The notes under the pieces: model-generated
Seen by the model: the letters and a program-made list of their open reading frames with translations, nothing else
Database searches by the model: none
Told to the model about the DNA's origin: nothing
Source of the DNA: Azospirillum picis
GTDB lineage: Bacteria; Pseudomonadota; Alphaproteobacteria; Azospirillales; Azospirillaceae
DNA length: 64,000 bases
NCBI RefSeq assembly: GCF_017876115.1
Contig: NZ_JAGINO010000003.1
Location: forward strand, 124,001-188,000
Reading direction: 5' to 3'
Shown: positions 35,778 to 45,190 of the stretch, in pieces
Layout of the letters: each line of letters opens with the position of its first letter
How positions within the stretch are numbered: position 1 is the stretch's first letter
Made by a program: the position numbers and the translations under genes

Positions 35778-38509
35778 TACTGGCCGAGCCTTTCGAGAAT
35801 GGCGGGCACATGGACCTGATCGGCCTTGTAGTTGCCGGTCAGCGCGTACATCACCAAATTCACGCCGAAGCGGTACGCGATCTCGCGTTGCCGTTCCCCG
35901 CCCGGGATGACCGCGTACATCGGTTGTCCGCCGCTGCCGACGGCCCAGGCCGACGCCCAGTCGTTGCCGCCGATCACCACGGAGGAGACGCCGTCATTGG
36001 CCTTGCCTTCGCGGGCTTCCACCCAGAGCGTGCTGCCGGCCCAGCGACCCGGGAAGTCGGACAGCAGATAGAAGGACTTGCGCAGCACATGGTCCTCCGG
36101 CACCGGCGCCAGCGGCGGGATGTCGAGCCCGTCGACCAGCCGCTGGAGCACCGCCGCGCCGCCGCCGGGCGCCTGGTCGCGCGTATCGAACAGGATGGTG
36201 CCGCCGTTGCGCATATATTCGTTGACCCGCTGGCGCGCCCGGTCGGAGAGAGGCCGCTGGCGGTCCGACACCGGCCAGTAGAGCAAAGGATAGAAGGACA
36301 GTTCGTCCTGCTCCGGATCGACGCCGACGGCACCCGCCGCTTCCGCCGCGGTGCGCAGGGTGAGCACGCTGACCAAGCCCTCCAGCCCGGCGCGCGAGGT
36401 GTCGTCGACCGTTCCATCGCCGGTCTGGACATAGGCGAGATAGGTTTCGGCGGTCACCTTGGTCGCCTTGTCGACGTTCAGGCTGGCATCCACCGCATGC
36501 GCCGGCTGCGGATGGAGACATGCCAGCGCCAACAGCAAGCCGGCGGCGGCACTGCCCGCGCGCCCGCCGAACCGCGGCGGTCGCAGCAAGCCCCGCAAGG
36601 CGAGCGCGATCAGCAGGTCGATCGACAGCAGGGCGAGCGCCGCCGCCAGCAGGCCGGGCTTGAGCGGCACCTCGCCGCGGCCACCGTAGCCGGAGCGGCC
36701 GATGCCCGACGACAGGGGCGGCAGGGGAGCGATGTCGGTCACCGCCGCCGACAGGTTGAGGGCGCGGCGGGCGTCGTCGGTCCCGTAGAAGCCCGGCGGA
36801 TGGCGCGGACCGATCACCTCGGCGCCGGCATTGCCGGGAATCGGGAAGGCGGTCGGCGGCGGCGGCACCAGCCTGCCGCTGCCGTCCAGCACCTCCACCG
36901 GATCGAGCGATGCGGTGGCCGCGGCACCTGTCACGCCGCTGCTCAGTCCCACCAGCCGCCGCAGCATGTCGACGAACAGGCCGGACATCGGCAGGTTCGA
37001 CCAGTCCGGGCTGGCGGTGGTGTGGACCAGCACGATCCAGCCGTCACCGCGCTTCTGCGAGGTCACCAGCGGCGTTCCGTCCGCCAGCCTCGCCCATGTG
37101 CGGTCGGCCAGATCCAGGGCCGGTTCGGCCAGAACCTGGCGGTTGACCTGGACCTCTTCCGGCACGGCCAGCCCCTCGAACGGCGACTTTGCCGGGAAGG
37201 GCTGCAGGCGCGCCGGATCCGACCAGGACAGCGCGCCGCCCAATGCGCGGTCGCCGATGCGCAGCCGCACCGGCACCAGGGTGTCGGCATGCTGGGCCAG
37301 CCGGGGGCCGGCGAAGCGGACCAGCACGCCACCCTTCTTCACCCACTCCTCGATGTCCTGGACCTCGGTGCCGGTGAGGGCGCCAATGTCTGACAGGATC
37401 AGCACCGCGAGATCGCGCTTCAGCAGGTCGAGCGTCTCGCCCTTGCGCACCTCGTTGTAGGGGGAGAGCGCACGTTCCAGGTAATAGACGTCCGACAGCA
37501 GCGGCTGGCTTTCCCCTTCCGCCCGGCCGGAAACCAGCCCGACCGGCCGGCGGCGCCAGCGCTCGTCCAGCAGCACGGTGGCTCCGGCGGTGGTGTCGCC
37601 CTCCACCCGCAGGCTCGCGGCATCGTTGCGCAGCTCGGTCGGTACTTCAAGCCGGACGTCCCGGACCTTCTGTCCGGGATCGAAGGCGACGGTCTGGCGC
37701 GTCAGCAACCGGCCGTCGGTGGCGGCGAGGCGCACGGTCACCGGTTCCGGCCTGGAGGGATCGGCGCGGACCACGCGGGCGGTCAGCGCCGTGCCCTCGC
37801 TGGCCGGCGGCAGCAGCAGGTGCGGGGGCCGTTCCGCGGAATCGTCGAACACGTCGGCCGAGCCCATCCGCTGCAGCCCCTCCGCCAGCGCGGCGGCGGA
37901 GCGGTCGCCCAGCCCGTCGCTGAGCCAGACGGCATGGGTCGAGCCGCGGCCGTTCGCCTGGGCGGCCACGGCTTTCAGCGCCTCCAGCGCCGCGGCGCGG
38001 TCGGTCGGCCACGGCACCGGGACCATGGCCTGGGCCAGGCGGCGGGCCTCGGGCGCCGGCAGGACCGCGCTCGCATGCACGGCTTGGCCGTCGGCGGGCG
38101 GAGCCGTCGGCAGGAGGATGACTGGCCGCTGCTGCCGGTCCGCCTGGGCGATCAGCTCGTCCATCGTCCTCTTCCGGGTCGGCCAATCGCGCCCCGATGC
38201 CCAGCCGTTGTCCACCACCAGGAGAAGCGGGCCGCCGCCGGGAAGGGCGGCGCGCGGATTCAGCAGCGGCCCGGCCAGCGCCAGGATGACCAGTGCGGCC
38301 ACGATCAGCCGGAGCAGAAGAAGCCACCAGGGTGTTCGGGCCGGCGTCTCCTCCCTTGCGGTCAGGTCGCGCAGAAGGCGGATGGCGGGAAAGCGCACGG
38401 CCTTCGGCGCCGGCGGCGTGACGCGCAGCAGCCACCACAGCACGGGCAGGGCGGCCAGGGCGGTCAAGACCCAGGGGGCGGCGAAGGCGATCGGTCCGAG
38501 ACCCAGCAT
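35777..38509 (-). CDS. BatA-like double-transmembrane/DUF4159 protein
   Basis: The 910-residue protein begins with a BatA-type N-terminal pair of membrane spans (about residues 8-28 and 62-84: WWLLLLRLIVAALVILALAGPLL). It continues with an extracytoplasmic region that includes amidotransferase-like folds (VQDIEEWVKKGGVLVRFAG), has further spans at about 610-675, and ends with a DUF4159 domain from about 690 (LSFYPLLYWPVSDRQRPLSD, VNEYMRNGGTILFDTRDQ). DUF4159 has no established function. Together with MoxR and DUF58 it suggests a chaperone-like membrane complex. Confidence 0.82.
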   Translation of the reverse strand: MLGLGPIAFAAPWVLTALAALPVLWWLLRVTPPAPKAVRFPAIRLLRDLTAREETPARTPWWLLLLRLIVAALVILALAGPLLNPRAALPGGGPLLLVVDNGWASGRDWPTRKRTMDELIAQADRQQRPVILLPTAPPADGQAVHASAVLPAPEARRLAQAMVPVPWPTDRAAALEALKAVAAQANGRGSTHAVWLSDGLGDRSAAALAEGLQRMGSADVFDDSAERPPHLLLPPASEGTALTARVVRADPSRPEPVTVRLAATDGRLLTRQTVAFDPGQKVRDVRLEVPTELRNDAASLRVEGDTTAGATVLLDERWRRRPVGLVSGRAEGESQPLLSDVYYLERALSPYNEVRKGETLDLLKRDLAVLILSDIGALTGTEVQDIEEWVKKGGVLVRFAGPRLAQHADTLVPVRLRIGDRALGGALSWSDPARLQPFPAKSPFEGLAVPEEVQVNRQVLAEPALDLADRTWARLADGTPLVTSQKRGDGWIVLVHTTASPDWSNLPMSGLFVDMLRRLVGLSSGVTGAAATASLDPVEVLDGSGRLVPPPPTAFPIPGNAGAEVIGPRHPPGFYGTDDARRALNLSAAVTDIAPLPPLSSGIGRSGYGGRGEVPLKPGLLAAALALLSIDLLIALALRGLLRPPRFGGRAGSAAAGLLLALACLHPQPAHAVDASLNVDKATKVTAETYLAYVQTGDGTVDDTSRAGLEGLVSVLTLRTAAEAAGAVGVDPEQDELSFYPLLYWPVSDRQRPLSDRARQRVNEYMRNGGTILFDTRDQAPGGGAAVLQRLVDGLDIPPLAPVPEDHVLRKSFYLLSDFPGRWAGSTLWVEAREGKANDGVSSVVIGGNDWASAWAVGSGGQPMYAVIPGGERQREIAYRFGVNLVMYALTGNYKADQVHVPAILERLGQ

Positions 38510-38557
38510 TGGCGCGTCTTCAGGCGGGGAAGGGGAAAGGCAGGAGGAACGCGGGCA

Positions 38558-39484
38558 TCACACCGCCTCCATCGCCAGGGCACCCCAGAGGGTGAGCAGC
38601 GCGGACTGCGGGGAACGGTCTGTGCGGTGAACGGCGAAGCTCCAGCCGGCGGTGCGTGCCAATGCCGCCAGACCGTCCTGCTGCGCCTTCAGGCGTTCGC
38701 GATAGGCTTCGCGCACCGCTTCCACCCGCGGCACCAGCAGATTCTGCTCGCCTTCAAGCCCGCGGAAGTCGACTCGCCCGTCATAGGGCAGCGTCTCTTC
38801 CGCCGGGTCGAGGACCTGGACGAGGTGGCCGCGCAGCCCGCGGCCGGACAAGCCGGCGACTGCGGCATGGATGTCCGGCAGCGGCGACAGCAGGTCGCCG
38901 AACAGCACCACCTGGGCATGGCGCGGCAGGGGCTCGACCCGCGGCAACGGGTCGGGCGCCGCGGCACTGCGGGGGTCCGTCATCATCCGGGCGATCCGGT
39001 CGATGGCGGTCTTGCCGTGGTCCGGCCGCAGACCGCTGTTCAGCAGGGCCACCCGCTCGCCGCCGCGCGCCAGCAGGACGGCGGTGGCGAGCGCCAGCAG
39101 GTCGGCCCGCTCGCGCTTGGTCGGCAGTGCCGGCGCCGACCGGAAATCCATCGAGGCGGAGCGGTCGCGCCACAACCAGACGCTCTGGGCGGCCTCCCAT
39201 TCGTTTTCCCGCACATAGACCGGCTGGGTCTTGGCCGACTGTCGCCAGTCGATCATCGACGGCGCGTCGCCGGGCTGGTACCGCCGGAATTGCCAGAACG
39301 TCTCGCCGAGGCCGACGCGGCGCCGGCCGTGCACGCCCTGCGCCACCGTGGCGGCGACCCGTTCGGCCGCGACCAGCAGCGGCGGCAGGGCCGAGGCCAG
39401 CTCCTCGGCACGGTGCCGGGCCAGCAGGGTGGTCGATCGGGGGGCTGGGCTTTGCGGCATCGCGGCTCCGGGCTGGCGGGTCAC
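38558..39484 (-). CDS. DUF58 domain protein
   Basis: The 308-residue protein contains the DUF58 core GETFWQFRRYQPGDAPSMIDWRQSAKTQPVYVREN, which precedes a VWA-like domain (VWLWRDRSASMDFRS). DUF58 proteins are regularly encoded next to MoxR AAA+ ATPases and are thought to be their partners. It overlaps the moxR stop by four bases. No membrane span is predicted in this copy. Confidence 0.9.
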   Translation of the reverse strand: MTRQPGAAMPQSPAPRSTTLLARHRAEELASALPPLLVAAERVAATVAQGVHGRRRVGLGETFWQFRRYQPGDAPSMIDWRQSAKTQPVYVRENEWEAAQSVWLWRDRSASMDFRSAPALPTKRERADLLALATAVLLARGGERVALLNSGLRPDHGKTAIDRIARMMTDPRSAAAPDPLPRVEPLPRHAQVVLFGDLLSPLPDIHAAVAGLSGRGLRGHLVQVLDPAEETLPYDGRVDFRGLEGEQNLLVPRVEAVREAYRERLKAQQDGLAALARTAGWSFAVHRTDRSPQSALLTLWGALAMEAV

Positions 39485-40506
39485 AGCAGAGGGGCGCAGA
39501 GGCGGTCGATGACGTCGTCCAGCGTCACGCCGTCGGCCCTGGCCGCGAAATTCAGCGCCATGCGGTGCTTCAGAACCGGCTTGGCCAGCGCCACGACGTC
39601 GTCCAGCGACGGCGACAGCCGGCCGTCCAGCACGGCGCGGGCGCGGGCGGCCAGCATCAGCGACTGGCTGGCACGCGGTCCCGGTCCCCAGGCGACATGC
39701 TGGCGCACCTCCATCAGTTCCGACGTCTCCGGCCGTCCACGGCGGACGAGGTCGAGGATGCCGTCCACCACGCTCTCGCCGACCGGCACCCGGCGGACCA
39801 GCCGCTGCGCCACTTCGAGGTCCGCGGCCGTCAAGACGGTCACCGCGCGCTCGTCGGTGGAACCGGTGGTGGCGATCATCATGCGCCGCTCGGCGTCGCG
39901 GTCGGGATAGTCGACGTCGATCTGCATCAGGAAGCGGTCGAGCTGGGCTTCCGGCAGCGGATAGGTGCCCTCCTGCTCCAGCGGATTCTGGGTCGCCAGC
40001 ACATGGAAAGGCCGCGGCAACTCATGGTAATGGCCGGCCACCGAGACGCGGCGCTCCTGCATCGCCTGCAGCAGCGCCGACTGGGTTCGGGGGCTGGCAC
40101 GGTTGATCTCGTCCGCCATCAGAAGCTGGCTGAACACCGGGCCGGGAATGAAGCGGAAGGACCGCCGGCCGTTCTCGCCCTCTTCCAGCACCTCGGACCC
40201 CAGGATGTCGGCGGGCATCAGGTCGGGCGTGCATTGGATGCGCTTCTCGGCCAGGCCCAGCACGGTGCCGAGCGTCTCCACCAGCCGGGTCTTGGCGAGG
40301 CCGGGAACGCCGATCAGCAGGACATGGCCGCCGGCCAGCAGCGTGACCAGCGTCCGGTCGATCACCTCCTGCTGGCCGAAGATCACCCGGCCGATGCGGT
40401 CACGGACCGAAGCCAGCCGATCGCCGAGCGCCTCGATCTCCTCCATCAGCCGCTGCGGATCCTCCGGCACGGCAGGCTGGCCCCTCAGGATGTCCTGTGT
40501 GCTCAA
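39481..40506 (-). CDS. MoxR-family AAA+ ATPase
   Basis: This 341-residue ATPase leads the operon. Walker A is LLIGVPGLAKTRL, with the usual GVPGxAKT of MoxR proteins, Walker B is LLMADEINRASPRTQSALLQAM, sensor 1 is ATQNPLEQEGTYPLPEAQLDRF, and sensor 2 falls in GPRASQSLMLAARA. MoxR ATPases act as chaperones in assembly of enzyme or membrane complexes. The reading frame is open to 40599, but the TTG at 40506 has GGGGAG nine bases upstream and fits the family length. The 300 bases from here to the DUF1285 gene hold no clear gene. Confidence 0.93.
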   Translation of the reverse strand: MSTQDILRGQPAVPEDPQRLMEEIEALGDRLASVRDRIGRVIFGQQEVIDRTLVTLLAGGHVLLIGVPGLAKTRLVETLGTVLGLAEKRIQCTPDLMPADILGSEVLEEGENGRRSFRFIPGPVFSQLLMADEINRASPRTQSALLQAMQERRVSVAGHYHELPRPFHVLATQNPLEQEGTYPLPEAQLDRFLMQIDVDYPDRDAERRMMIATTGSTDERAVTVLTAADLEVAQRLVRRVPVGESVVDGILDLVRRGRPETSELMEVRQHVAWGPGPRASQSLMLAARARAVLDGRLSPSLDDVVALAKPVLKHRMALNFAARADGVTLDDVIDRLCAPLL

Positions 40507-40807
40507 GGTCTGCTGCTCCCCGATATGACGGCGGCCGCGTCTGGACCGCCCGATGAATGCCGGAATTGTACATGCGGCACCGGAATCGAAAGGACCCATG
40601 GTCGGCCCTGTTCATGCGCCTTGTCGACACCCACTTTCCGGAGGCTTGCAGCCGTGCGTGCCGCGTCCGTCCCGGTCAGGCATGACCTCGTGGACCGCGC
40701 GATCGCCGACAGGGGTGGACCTAGCCGCCGAGTGTGGCGAAAATACGCATTGCAAGGGATCATGCGATTTCCAGTCCGTGCCCAATCCCATGAAGGTCGG
40801 TAACGCG

Positions 40808-41374
40808 ATGGCGAATGACAAGCGCGCAGATGGGCAGACCACGCCCGGCATCCCGTCGGCATCGGCCGCCATGCCCGGCCGCGTGCCGACGGAGGAGACC
40901 TACGACATCCGCATCGCCCGCGACGGCACTTGGTACCACAACGGCGATCCCATCCGGCGGATCGAGCTGGCGAAGCTGTTCTCCACGGTGCTGCAGCGCG
41001 ACGAGGCCGGCGACTACTGGCTGATCACGCCGGCCGAGCGCGGGCGGATCGCGGTGGAGGACGCCCCCTTCGTCGCCGTCGAGATGACGGCAGCCGGAAG
41101 CGGCGCCGATCAGGTCCTGTCCTTCCGCACCAACCTGGATCAGAGGGTGGAGGCGGGTCCCGACCACCCGATCCGCGTCGCCGTGAACCCTGAAACCGGG
41201 GAACCGGCACCCTACATCGAAATACGGGGCCGGCTGGAGGCACGAATCCTGCGGCCCGTGTTCTACGACATGGTGGAGCGCAGCGAGACGCGCCGCACCG
41301 AAACCGGCGAGTCCGAGGTGGGTCTATGGAGCAACAAGGTCTTCTTCGTGCTGGGCAGGCTGCCTGGCGATTGA
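40808..41374 (+). CDS. DUF1285 domain protein
   Basis: The 188-residue protein belongs to DUF1285, recognised by DIRIARDGTWYHNGDPIRRIELAKLFSTVLQRDEAGDYWLITPAERGRIAVEDAPFVAVEM and the ending EVGLWSNKVFFVLG. The family is widespread in proteobacteria and its function is unknown. The ATG at 40808 is preceded by GAAGG; an upstream in-frame ATG at 40790 is possible. Its last 49 bases overlap the start of the NUDIX gene in another frame, implying cotranslation. Confidence 0.85.
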   Translation: MANDKRADGQTTPGIPSASAAMPGRVPTEETYDIRIARDGTWYHNGDPIRRIELAKLFSTVLQRDEAGDYWLITPAERGRIAVEDAPFVAVEMTAAGSGADQVLSFRTNLDQRVEAGPDHPIRVAVNPETGEPAPYIEIRGRLEARILRPVFYDMVERSETRRTETGESEVGLWSNKVFFVLGRLPGD

Positions 41375-42060
41375 GTCTGGAGGAGGTACGCCGGCGCTTT
41401 CCGGCGATGAGCACCGACAAGGCCGTCGAGAATGCGGTGCAGTCGAACAGGGCGCCGCTCAAGATCCGCGGCGACCACGACCTGAATCCCGATCTGGGAC
41501 CGCCGGCCAGCCTGCGCGAGGCGGCGGTGCTGGTCCCCCTGGTCGACCGGCCCGAGGAACTGACCGTCATCTTCACCCAGCGCACCGCGACGCTGAGTGC
41601 CCATGCCGGCCAGATCAGCTTTCCCGGCGGCCGGATGGAGCCCGAGGACGGGAGCCCCGAAGAAACCGCGCTGCGCGAGACGGCGGAGGAGATCGGGCTG
41701 GAGCGCGGCCGGATCGAGATCGTCGGCCGGCTCGACACCTACGTGACGCGCACCGGTTTCCGGGTGACGCCGGTGGTGGGGGTGGTGACGCCGCCCTTCA
41801 TCCTGACCCCGGATCCGACCGAGGTTGCGGAGGTGTTCGAGGTGCCTCTGTCCTTCATCCTCGACCCGTCGAACCCGCAGCGCCACAGCCGGGAATTCCT
41901 CGGCAAGCCGCGCTGGTTCTACGCCTTTCCCTATCCCCAGCGCTACATCTGGGGCGCCACCGCCGGAATGCTGGTGAACCTGCGCGACGTGCTGGGGGCG
42001 TCGGGACGGTTGGGGGAAGGCCGGGTGGGGGAGGGCGAGTCCCCGGCAGGGCCGGCCTGA
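41326..42060 (+). CDS. NUDIX hydrolase, CoA pyrophosphatase type
   Basis: The 244-residue protein has a complete Nudix box (GX5EX7REX2EEXG, in GRMEPEDGSPEETALRETAEEIGL) preceded by HAGQISFPGG, the version typical of coenzyme A pyrophosphatases (NudL/CoAse), which cleave CoA and its oxidised forms. It ends in a Gly/Glu-rich tail. The ATG at 41326 lies inside the DUF1285 gene but has a good GAGGTG ribosome-binding site; a TTG at 41371, overlapping the DUF1285 stop, would give a shorter protein. The CCA enzyme gene follows. Confidence 0.9.
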   Translation: MEQQGLLRAGQAAWRLSLEEVRRRFPAMSTDKAVENAVQSNRAPLKIRGDHDLNPDLGPPASLREAAVLVPLVDRPEELTVIFTQRTATLSAHAGQISFPGGRMEPEDGSPEETALRETAEEIGLERGRIEIVGRLDTYVTRTGFRVTPVVGVVTPPFILTPDPTEVAEVFEVPLSFILDPSNPQRHSREFLGKPRWFYAFPYPQRYIWGATAGMLVNLRDVLGASGRLGEGRVGEGESPAGPA

Positions 42061-42114
42061 ATGGATGGACCGGCAAGTGGATCGCCCGGGCTGAATGAGG
42101 TAGCGTCCTGCGCC

Positions 42115-43356
42115 ATGACCGTCGCCGCACGCCTCTCCCCCCAACCGTGGATGACCGCACCCGAAAGCCGGGTGGTGTTCGATGCGCTGGCGGCAGGAGG
42201 AGCGGATGCACGCTTCGTCGGCGGCTGCGTACGCGACGCCTGGCTCGGCCGCCCGGTCAAAGACATCGACATCGCCACCCACGCACCGCCGGAACGGGTG
42301 ATCGAGCTGCTGACGGCCGCCGGCATCCGCGTCATCCCGACCGGCCTTGCCCACGGAACCGTCACCGCGCTCTGCGGCGGCAAACCTTACGAGATCACCA
42401 CGCTGCGCCGCGACGTCGAGACGTTCGGCCGCCACGCCCGCGTCGAGTTCACCGACGACTGGGTCGAGGACGCCGCCCGCCGCGACCTGACGATGAACGC
42501 CCTGAGCTGCACGCCCGACGGTGCGGTTTACGACCCCTTCGGCGGGCTTGCCGATCTCGCCGCCGGCCGGGTGCGCTTCGTCGGCGCGGCGCGGCGGCGC
42601 ATCGAGGAGGACGTTCTGCGGTTGCTGCGCTTCTTCCGGTTCCATGCGCATTACGGACGCGGCGAACCCGACGGCGAGGCGCTCGAGGCCTGCCGCGAGA
42701 TGGCGCCGCGGCTGCCGACCCTGTCCGGCGAACGGATGCGCAGCGAGTTGTTCCGGCTGCTGACCGCCTCCTGCGCCGCCGCTGTCTGGCGGCTGATGAT
42801 GGGGCAGGGCGTTATGGAACACCTGCTGCCGGATGCCGGGAACACGATCCGCCTCCAACGCTTGGTCGATGTCGAGCATGATCTTACCCTTGCGCCCGAC
42901 CCGACCCGGCGGCTCGCCGCCGTCCTCGACTGCGACGTCGCGGGCGCCTTGCGCGCGGCGGAAACGCTGCGGCTGTCGAACCAGGAGCGCGACCGGCTGC
43001 TGATGCTGGCCGAGCCGCCGGTTGCGGTAATGCCCGCCGACGACCGGCGCAGCCTACGCAAGGCGCTCTATCGCGTCGGTGATGCGGGCCGGTTTGCCGA
43101 CCTGCTGCTGATGGCGGCCGCGAAGCTGGATGGGCCACTGGACATCGGCGCCTTGCGCACCGCGCTCGCCGTCGGCGATGACCTGTCGAGCCTGCGCCTT
43201 CCGGTCGCCGGCCGCGATCTGCTGGCGCTCGGACTGCCGCGCGGCCCGAAGCTGGGCGAGACGCTGCGGCGCATCGAAGACTGGTGGATCGCCGAGGATT
43301 TCCAACCCGACCACGAAGCCTGCATCGCCATGGCACGCAGCCTCACAGCGGAATAG
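42115..43356 (+). CDS. cca: CCA tRNA nucleotidyltransferase / poly(A) polymerase family
   Basis: This class II nucleotidyltransferase repairs or adds the CCA end of tRNA. Residues 1-150 hold the catalytic head with FVGGCVRDAWLGRPVKDIDIATHAPPE (GG and DXD motifs) and the neck ARVEFTDDWVEDAARRDLTMNALSC. The poly(A)-polymerase RNA-binding part follows (RIEEDVLRLLRFFRFHAHYG). It has 413 residues and no HD domain. The ATG at 42115 leaves a gap of 54 bases after the NUDIX stop, although the frame is open across it. Since the tRNA in this window already encodes CCA, a repair role is likely. Confidence 0.93.
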   Translation: MTVAARLSPQPWMTAPESRVVFDALAAGGADARFVGGCVRDAWLGRPVKDIDIATHAPPERVIELLTAAGIRVIPTGLAHGTVTALCGGKPYEITTLRRDVETFGRHARVEFTDDWVEDAARRDLTMNALSCTPDGAVYDPFGGLADLAAGRVRFVGAARRRIEEDVLRLLRFFRFHAHYGRGEPDGEALEACREMAPRLPTLSGERMRSELFRLLTASCAAAVWRLMMGQGVMEHLLPDAGNTIRLQRLVDVEHDLTLAPDPTRRLAAVLDCDVAGALRAAETLRLSNQERDRLLMLAEPPVAVMPADDRRSLRKALYRVGDAGRFADLLLMAAAKLDGPLDIGALRTALAVGDDLSSLRLPVAGRDLLALGLPRGPKLGETLRRIEDWWIAEDFQPDHEACIAMARSLTAE

Positions 43357-43362
43357 GGCTCC

Positions 43363-43389
43363 ATGCGCCAAGGCGGCCAAAAGGCGCAT
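43363..43389. terminator. Hairpin downstream of cca
   Basis: ATGCGCC / GGCGCAT with a 13-base loop lies six bases after the cca stop. It has no U-tract. Confidence as a terminator is modest. Confidence 0.4.
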
Positions 43390-43558
43390 AAGCTAGGTTA
43401 TGGAAATTAAATAGCCTTCCTGTTCCAGCTTGCCATCATGCCGGCCCGTGTCCGATTCCGTGAATTTGCGCATCTCGCCGGTCACCGGGCTGCACAGACC
43501 GGATCGCAACCGGACCCGCAGGTCACTCCATGCTTCGGTCTTCGGTTCGGAGACGCGC

Positions 43559-43600
43559 CCGACCGGCACCGCGCCGACGGGACGGCGCGGTGCCGGTCGG
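43559..43600. terminator. Large perfect hairpin downstream of ppx
   Basis: A perfect 17-bp inverted repeat (CCGACCGGCACCGCGCC and its complement, 8-base loop GACGGGAC) lies 20 bases beyond the minus-strand ppx stop, in the gap between convergent cca and ppx. It is followed by no U-run on either strand. The remaining bases of this 264-base gap show nothing else. Confidence 0.55.
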
Positions 43601-43620
43601 CCCGGGACGTGGGCGCGGCG

Positions 43621-45165
43621 CTACTCGGCAGCCTGCGGTCGCAGCGGCTGCACAACGTCGCCCTTGAGGTTCATGGCCTTTGCCAGGGCGTCGATCCGGC
43701 GCTGCACCGCTTCGCCGGCCGGCACGCTGCCGTCGTCCGACAGCGTCAGGACGATCCGGCCGTCGCCGACCTTCAGGCTTGTGCGCTCCAGCATCGCGGT
43801 GGCGCCACCGGACAGCGTATGCGCCAAGCGCAGCGCCAGTCCCAGGACCAGCGCTTTCATACCCTGCCCGTCCGTCATCAGCGACCGTGCCCCGGCAGTC
43901 AGCGGCCCGTCGATGGCCCCGGCGTAGCGGGCATGGGCCGCAAGGGCCAGGAAGGCACGCTCGTCATGGTCCAAGGCCGGGAACGGATAGCGAAGCACGC
44001 GCAGGAAAGCGTGTTCGGCGCGGTAGTCGGGATGATCGGCCCAGCCGACATCGCTCAGCAGGCAGGCGGCATGGCGCAGACGGATGGCGTTGTCGTCCTC
44101 ACCGGCGAACAACCCGGCGGTCCACGACATCAGCAGCGCCGGATCGCCCATCCTTACGAAGCGGCCAGCCCAATCCGCGGCCGAGGCCATCAGCGGATCC
44201 TCGCGCTGGCCCTCCGGCGACAGCAGCGAATACAGGTGTCCTTCGCGCAGGCCATAGGCGGAGAAGACCAGCTTGGACGGCTGGGCGATGCGCAGCAGCC
44301 GCTCCAGCACCAGTCCGGCAAAGGGCAGCGTGTCGAGCCGGCGCCGCGATCCCGCCATCTTCTCCAGCGACGAGCGGCTCTGCCGGCCGACCAGCGCGGT
44401 GAACTCGCGCGCCTCGGCCGTCGGGATCGTATAGTGGTGGATGATGTGGAGCGGATGCCCCGACTGCTCCATGTGGAGCTTGGCGATGGCGCGCCAGCTC
44501 CCGCCCACCGGATAGAAGGGCCGGCCCTTCATGGCCGGCAGCCAGGGCAGGGATTCCAGGTGCTGGTCGATCAGCTTCAGCGGCCCGCCCTTCCCGCTCC
44601 CGATCTCCATCAGGCGCAGCGGACCCAGCGGCAGCGTGACCTGCTGCCCGATCACGCCGCGGTCGAGCGGCACCAGTTCCAGGCTGCCGCCGCCGAGATC
44701 CCCGACCAGGCCATCGGCCCCCGGGGTCCCGGACAGCACGCCCATCGCCGACAGCCGCGCCTCCTCCTCGCCGCTGATGACGCGCACGGTCAGGCCGGCA
44801 CGGCGGCGGATCGCCTCGACGAAGTCGGCACCGTCACGGGCATCGCGGACCGCGGCGGTCGCGATGACGTCCAGCCGGCCGACCCGCATTCCCTGGGCCA
44901 GCGTCGCGAAGCGTTCGAGTGCCGTCAGCGCCTGTGCCACGCCGTCGGGATTGAGGGTCCCCGACTTCTCGACGCCGCGGCCGAGGCCGCAGAGCACCTT
45001 CTCGTTGAACAGCGCCAGCGGTGAACGGGTCAGGCCATCATAGACGACCAGCCGGATCGAGTTGGACCCGATGTCGATCACCCCGACGCGTTCCGTCGGA
45101 AGACCGGCGGCCTGCCCGCCCTGGCTCATCCCGGCGGACCGCACCGCGCGATTGTCGATGGTCAT
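43621..45165 (-). CDS. ppx: Exopolyphosphatase, Ppx/GppA family
   Basis: Ppx removes terminal phosphates from inorganic polyphosphate; GppA-type members act on pppGpp. The 514-residue protein has the ASKHA-type phosphate loops IDIGSNSIRLVVYDG and GDLGGGSLELVPLD, the catalytic region ISGEEEARLSAMGVLSGTPGADG, and a C-terminal HD-like helical domain. The ATG at 45165 has GGGAG about 9 bases upstream; a TTG at 45171 would add two residues. It starts 25 bases after the ppk stop and is therefore cotranscribed with ppk, which favours the polyphosphatase role. Confidence 0.95.
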   Translation of the reverse strand: MTIDNRAVRSAGMSQGGQAAGLPTERVGVIDIGSNSIRLVVYDGLTRSPLALFNEKVLCGLGRGVEKSGTLNPDGVAQALTALERFATLAQGMRVGRLDVIATAAVRDARDGADFVEAIRRRAGLTVRVISGEEEARLSAMGVLSGTPGADGLVGDLGGGSLELVPLDRGVIGQQVTLPLGPLRLMEIGSGKGGPLKLIDQHLESLPWLPAMKGRPFYPVGGSWRAIAKLHMEQSGHPLHIIHHYTIPTAEAREFTALVGRQSRSSLEKMAGSRRRLDTLPFAGLVLERLLRIAQPSKLVFSAYGLREGHLYSLLSPEGQREDPLMASAADWAGRFVRMGDPALLMSWTAGLFAGEDDNAIRLRHAACLLSDVGWADHPDYRAEHAFLRVLRYPFPALDHDERAFLALAAHARYAGAIDGPLTAGARSLMTDGQGMKALVLGLALRLAHTLSGGATAMLERTSLKVGDGRIVLTLSDDGSVPAGEAVQRRIDALAKAMNLKGDVVQPLRPQAAE

Positions 45166-45190
45166 GCGCAAAGACTCCCGTCACCCGTCC

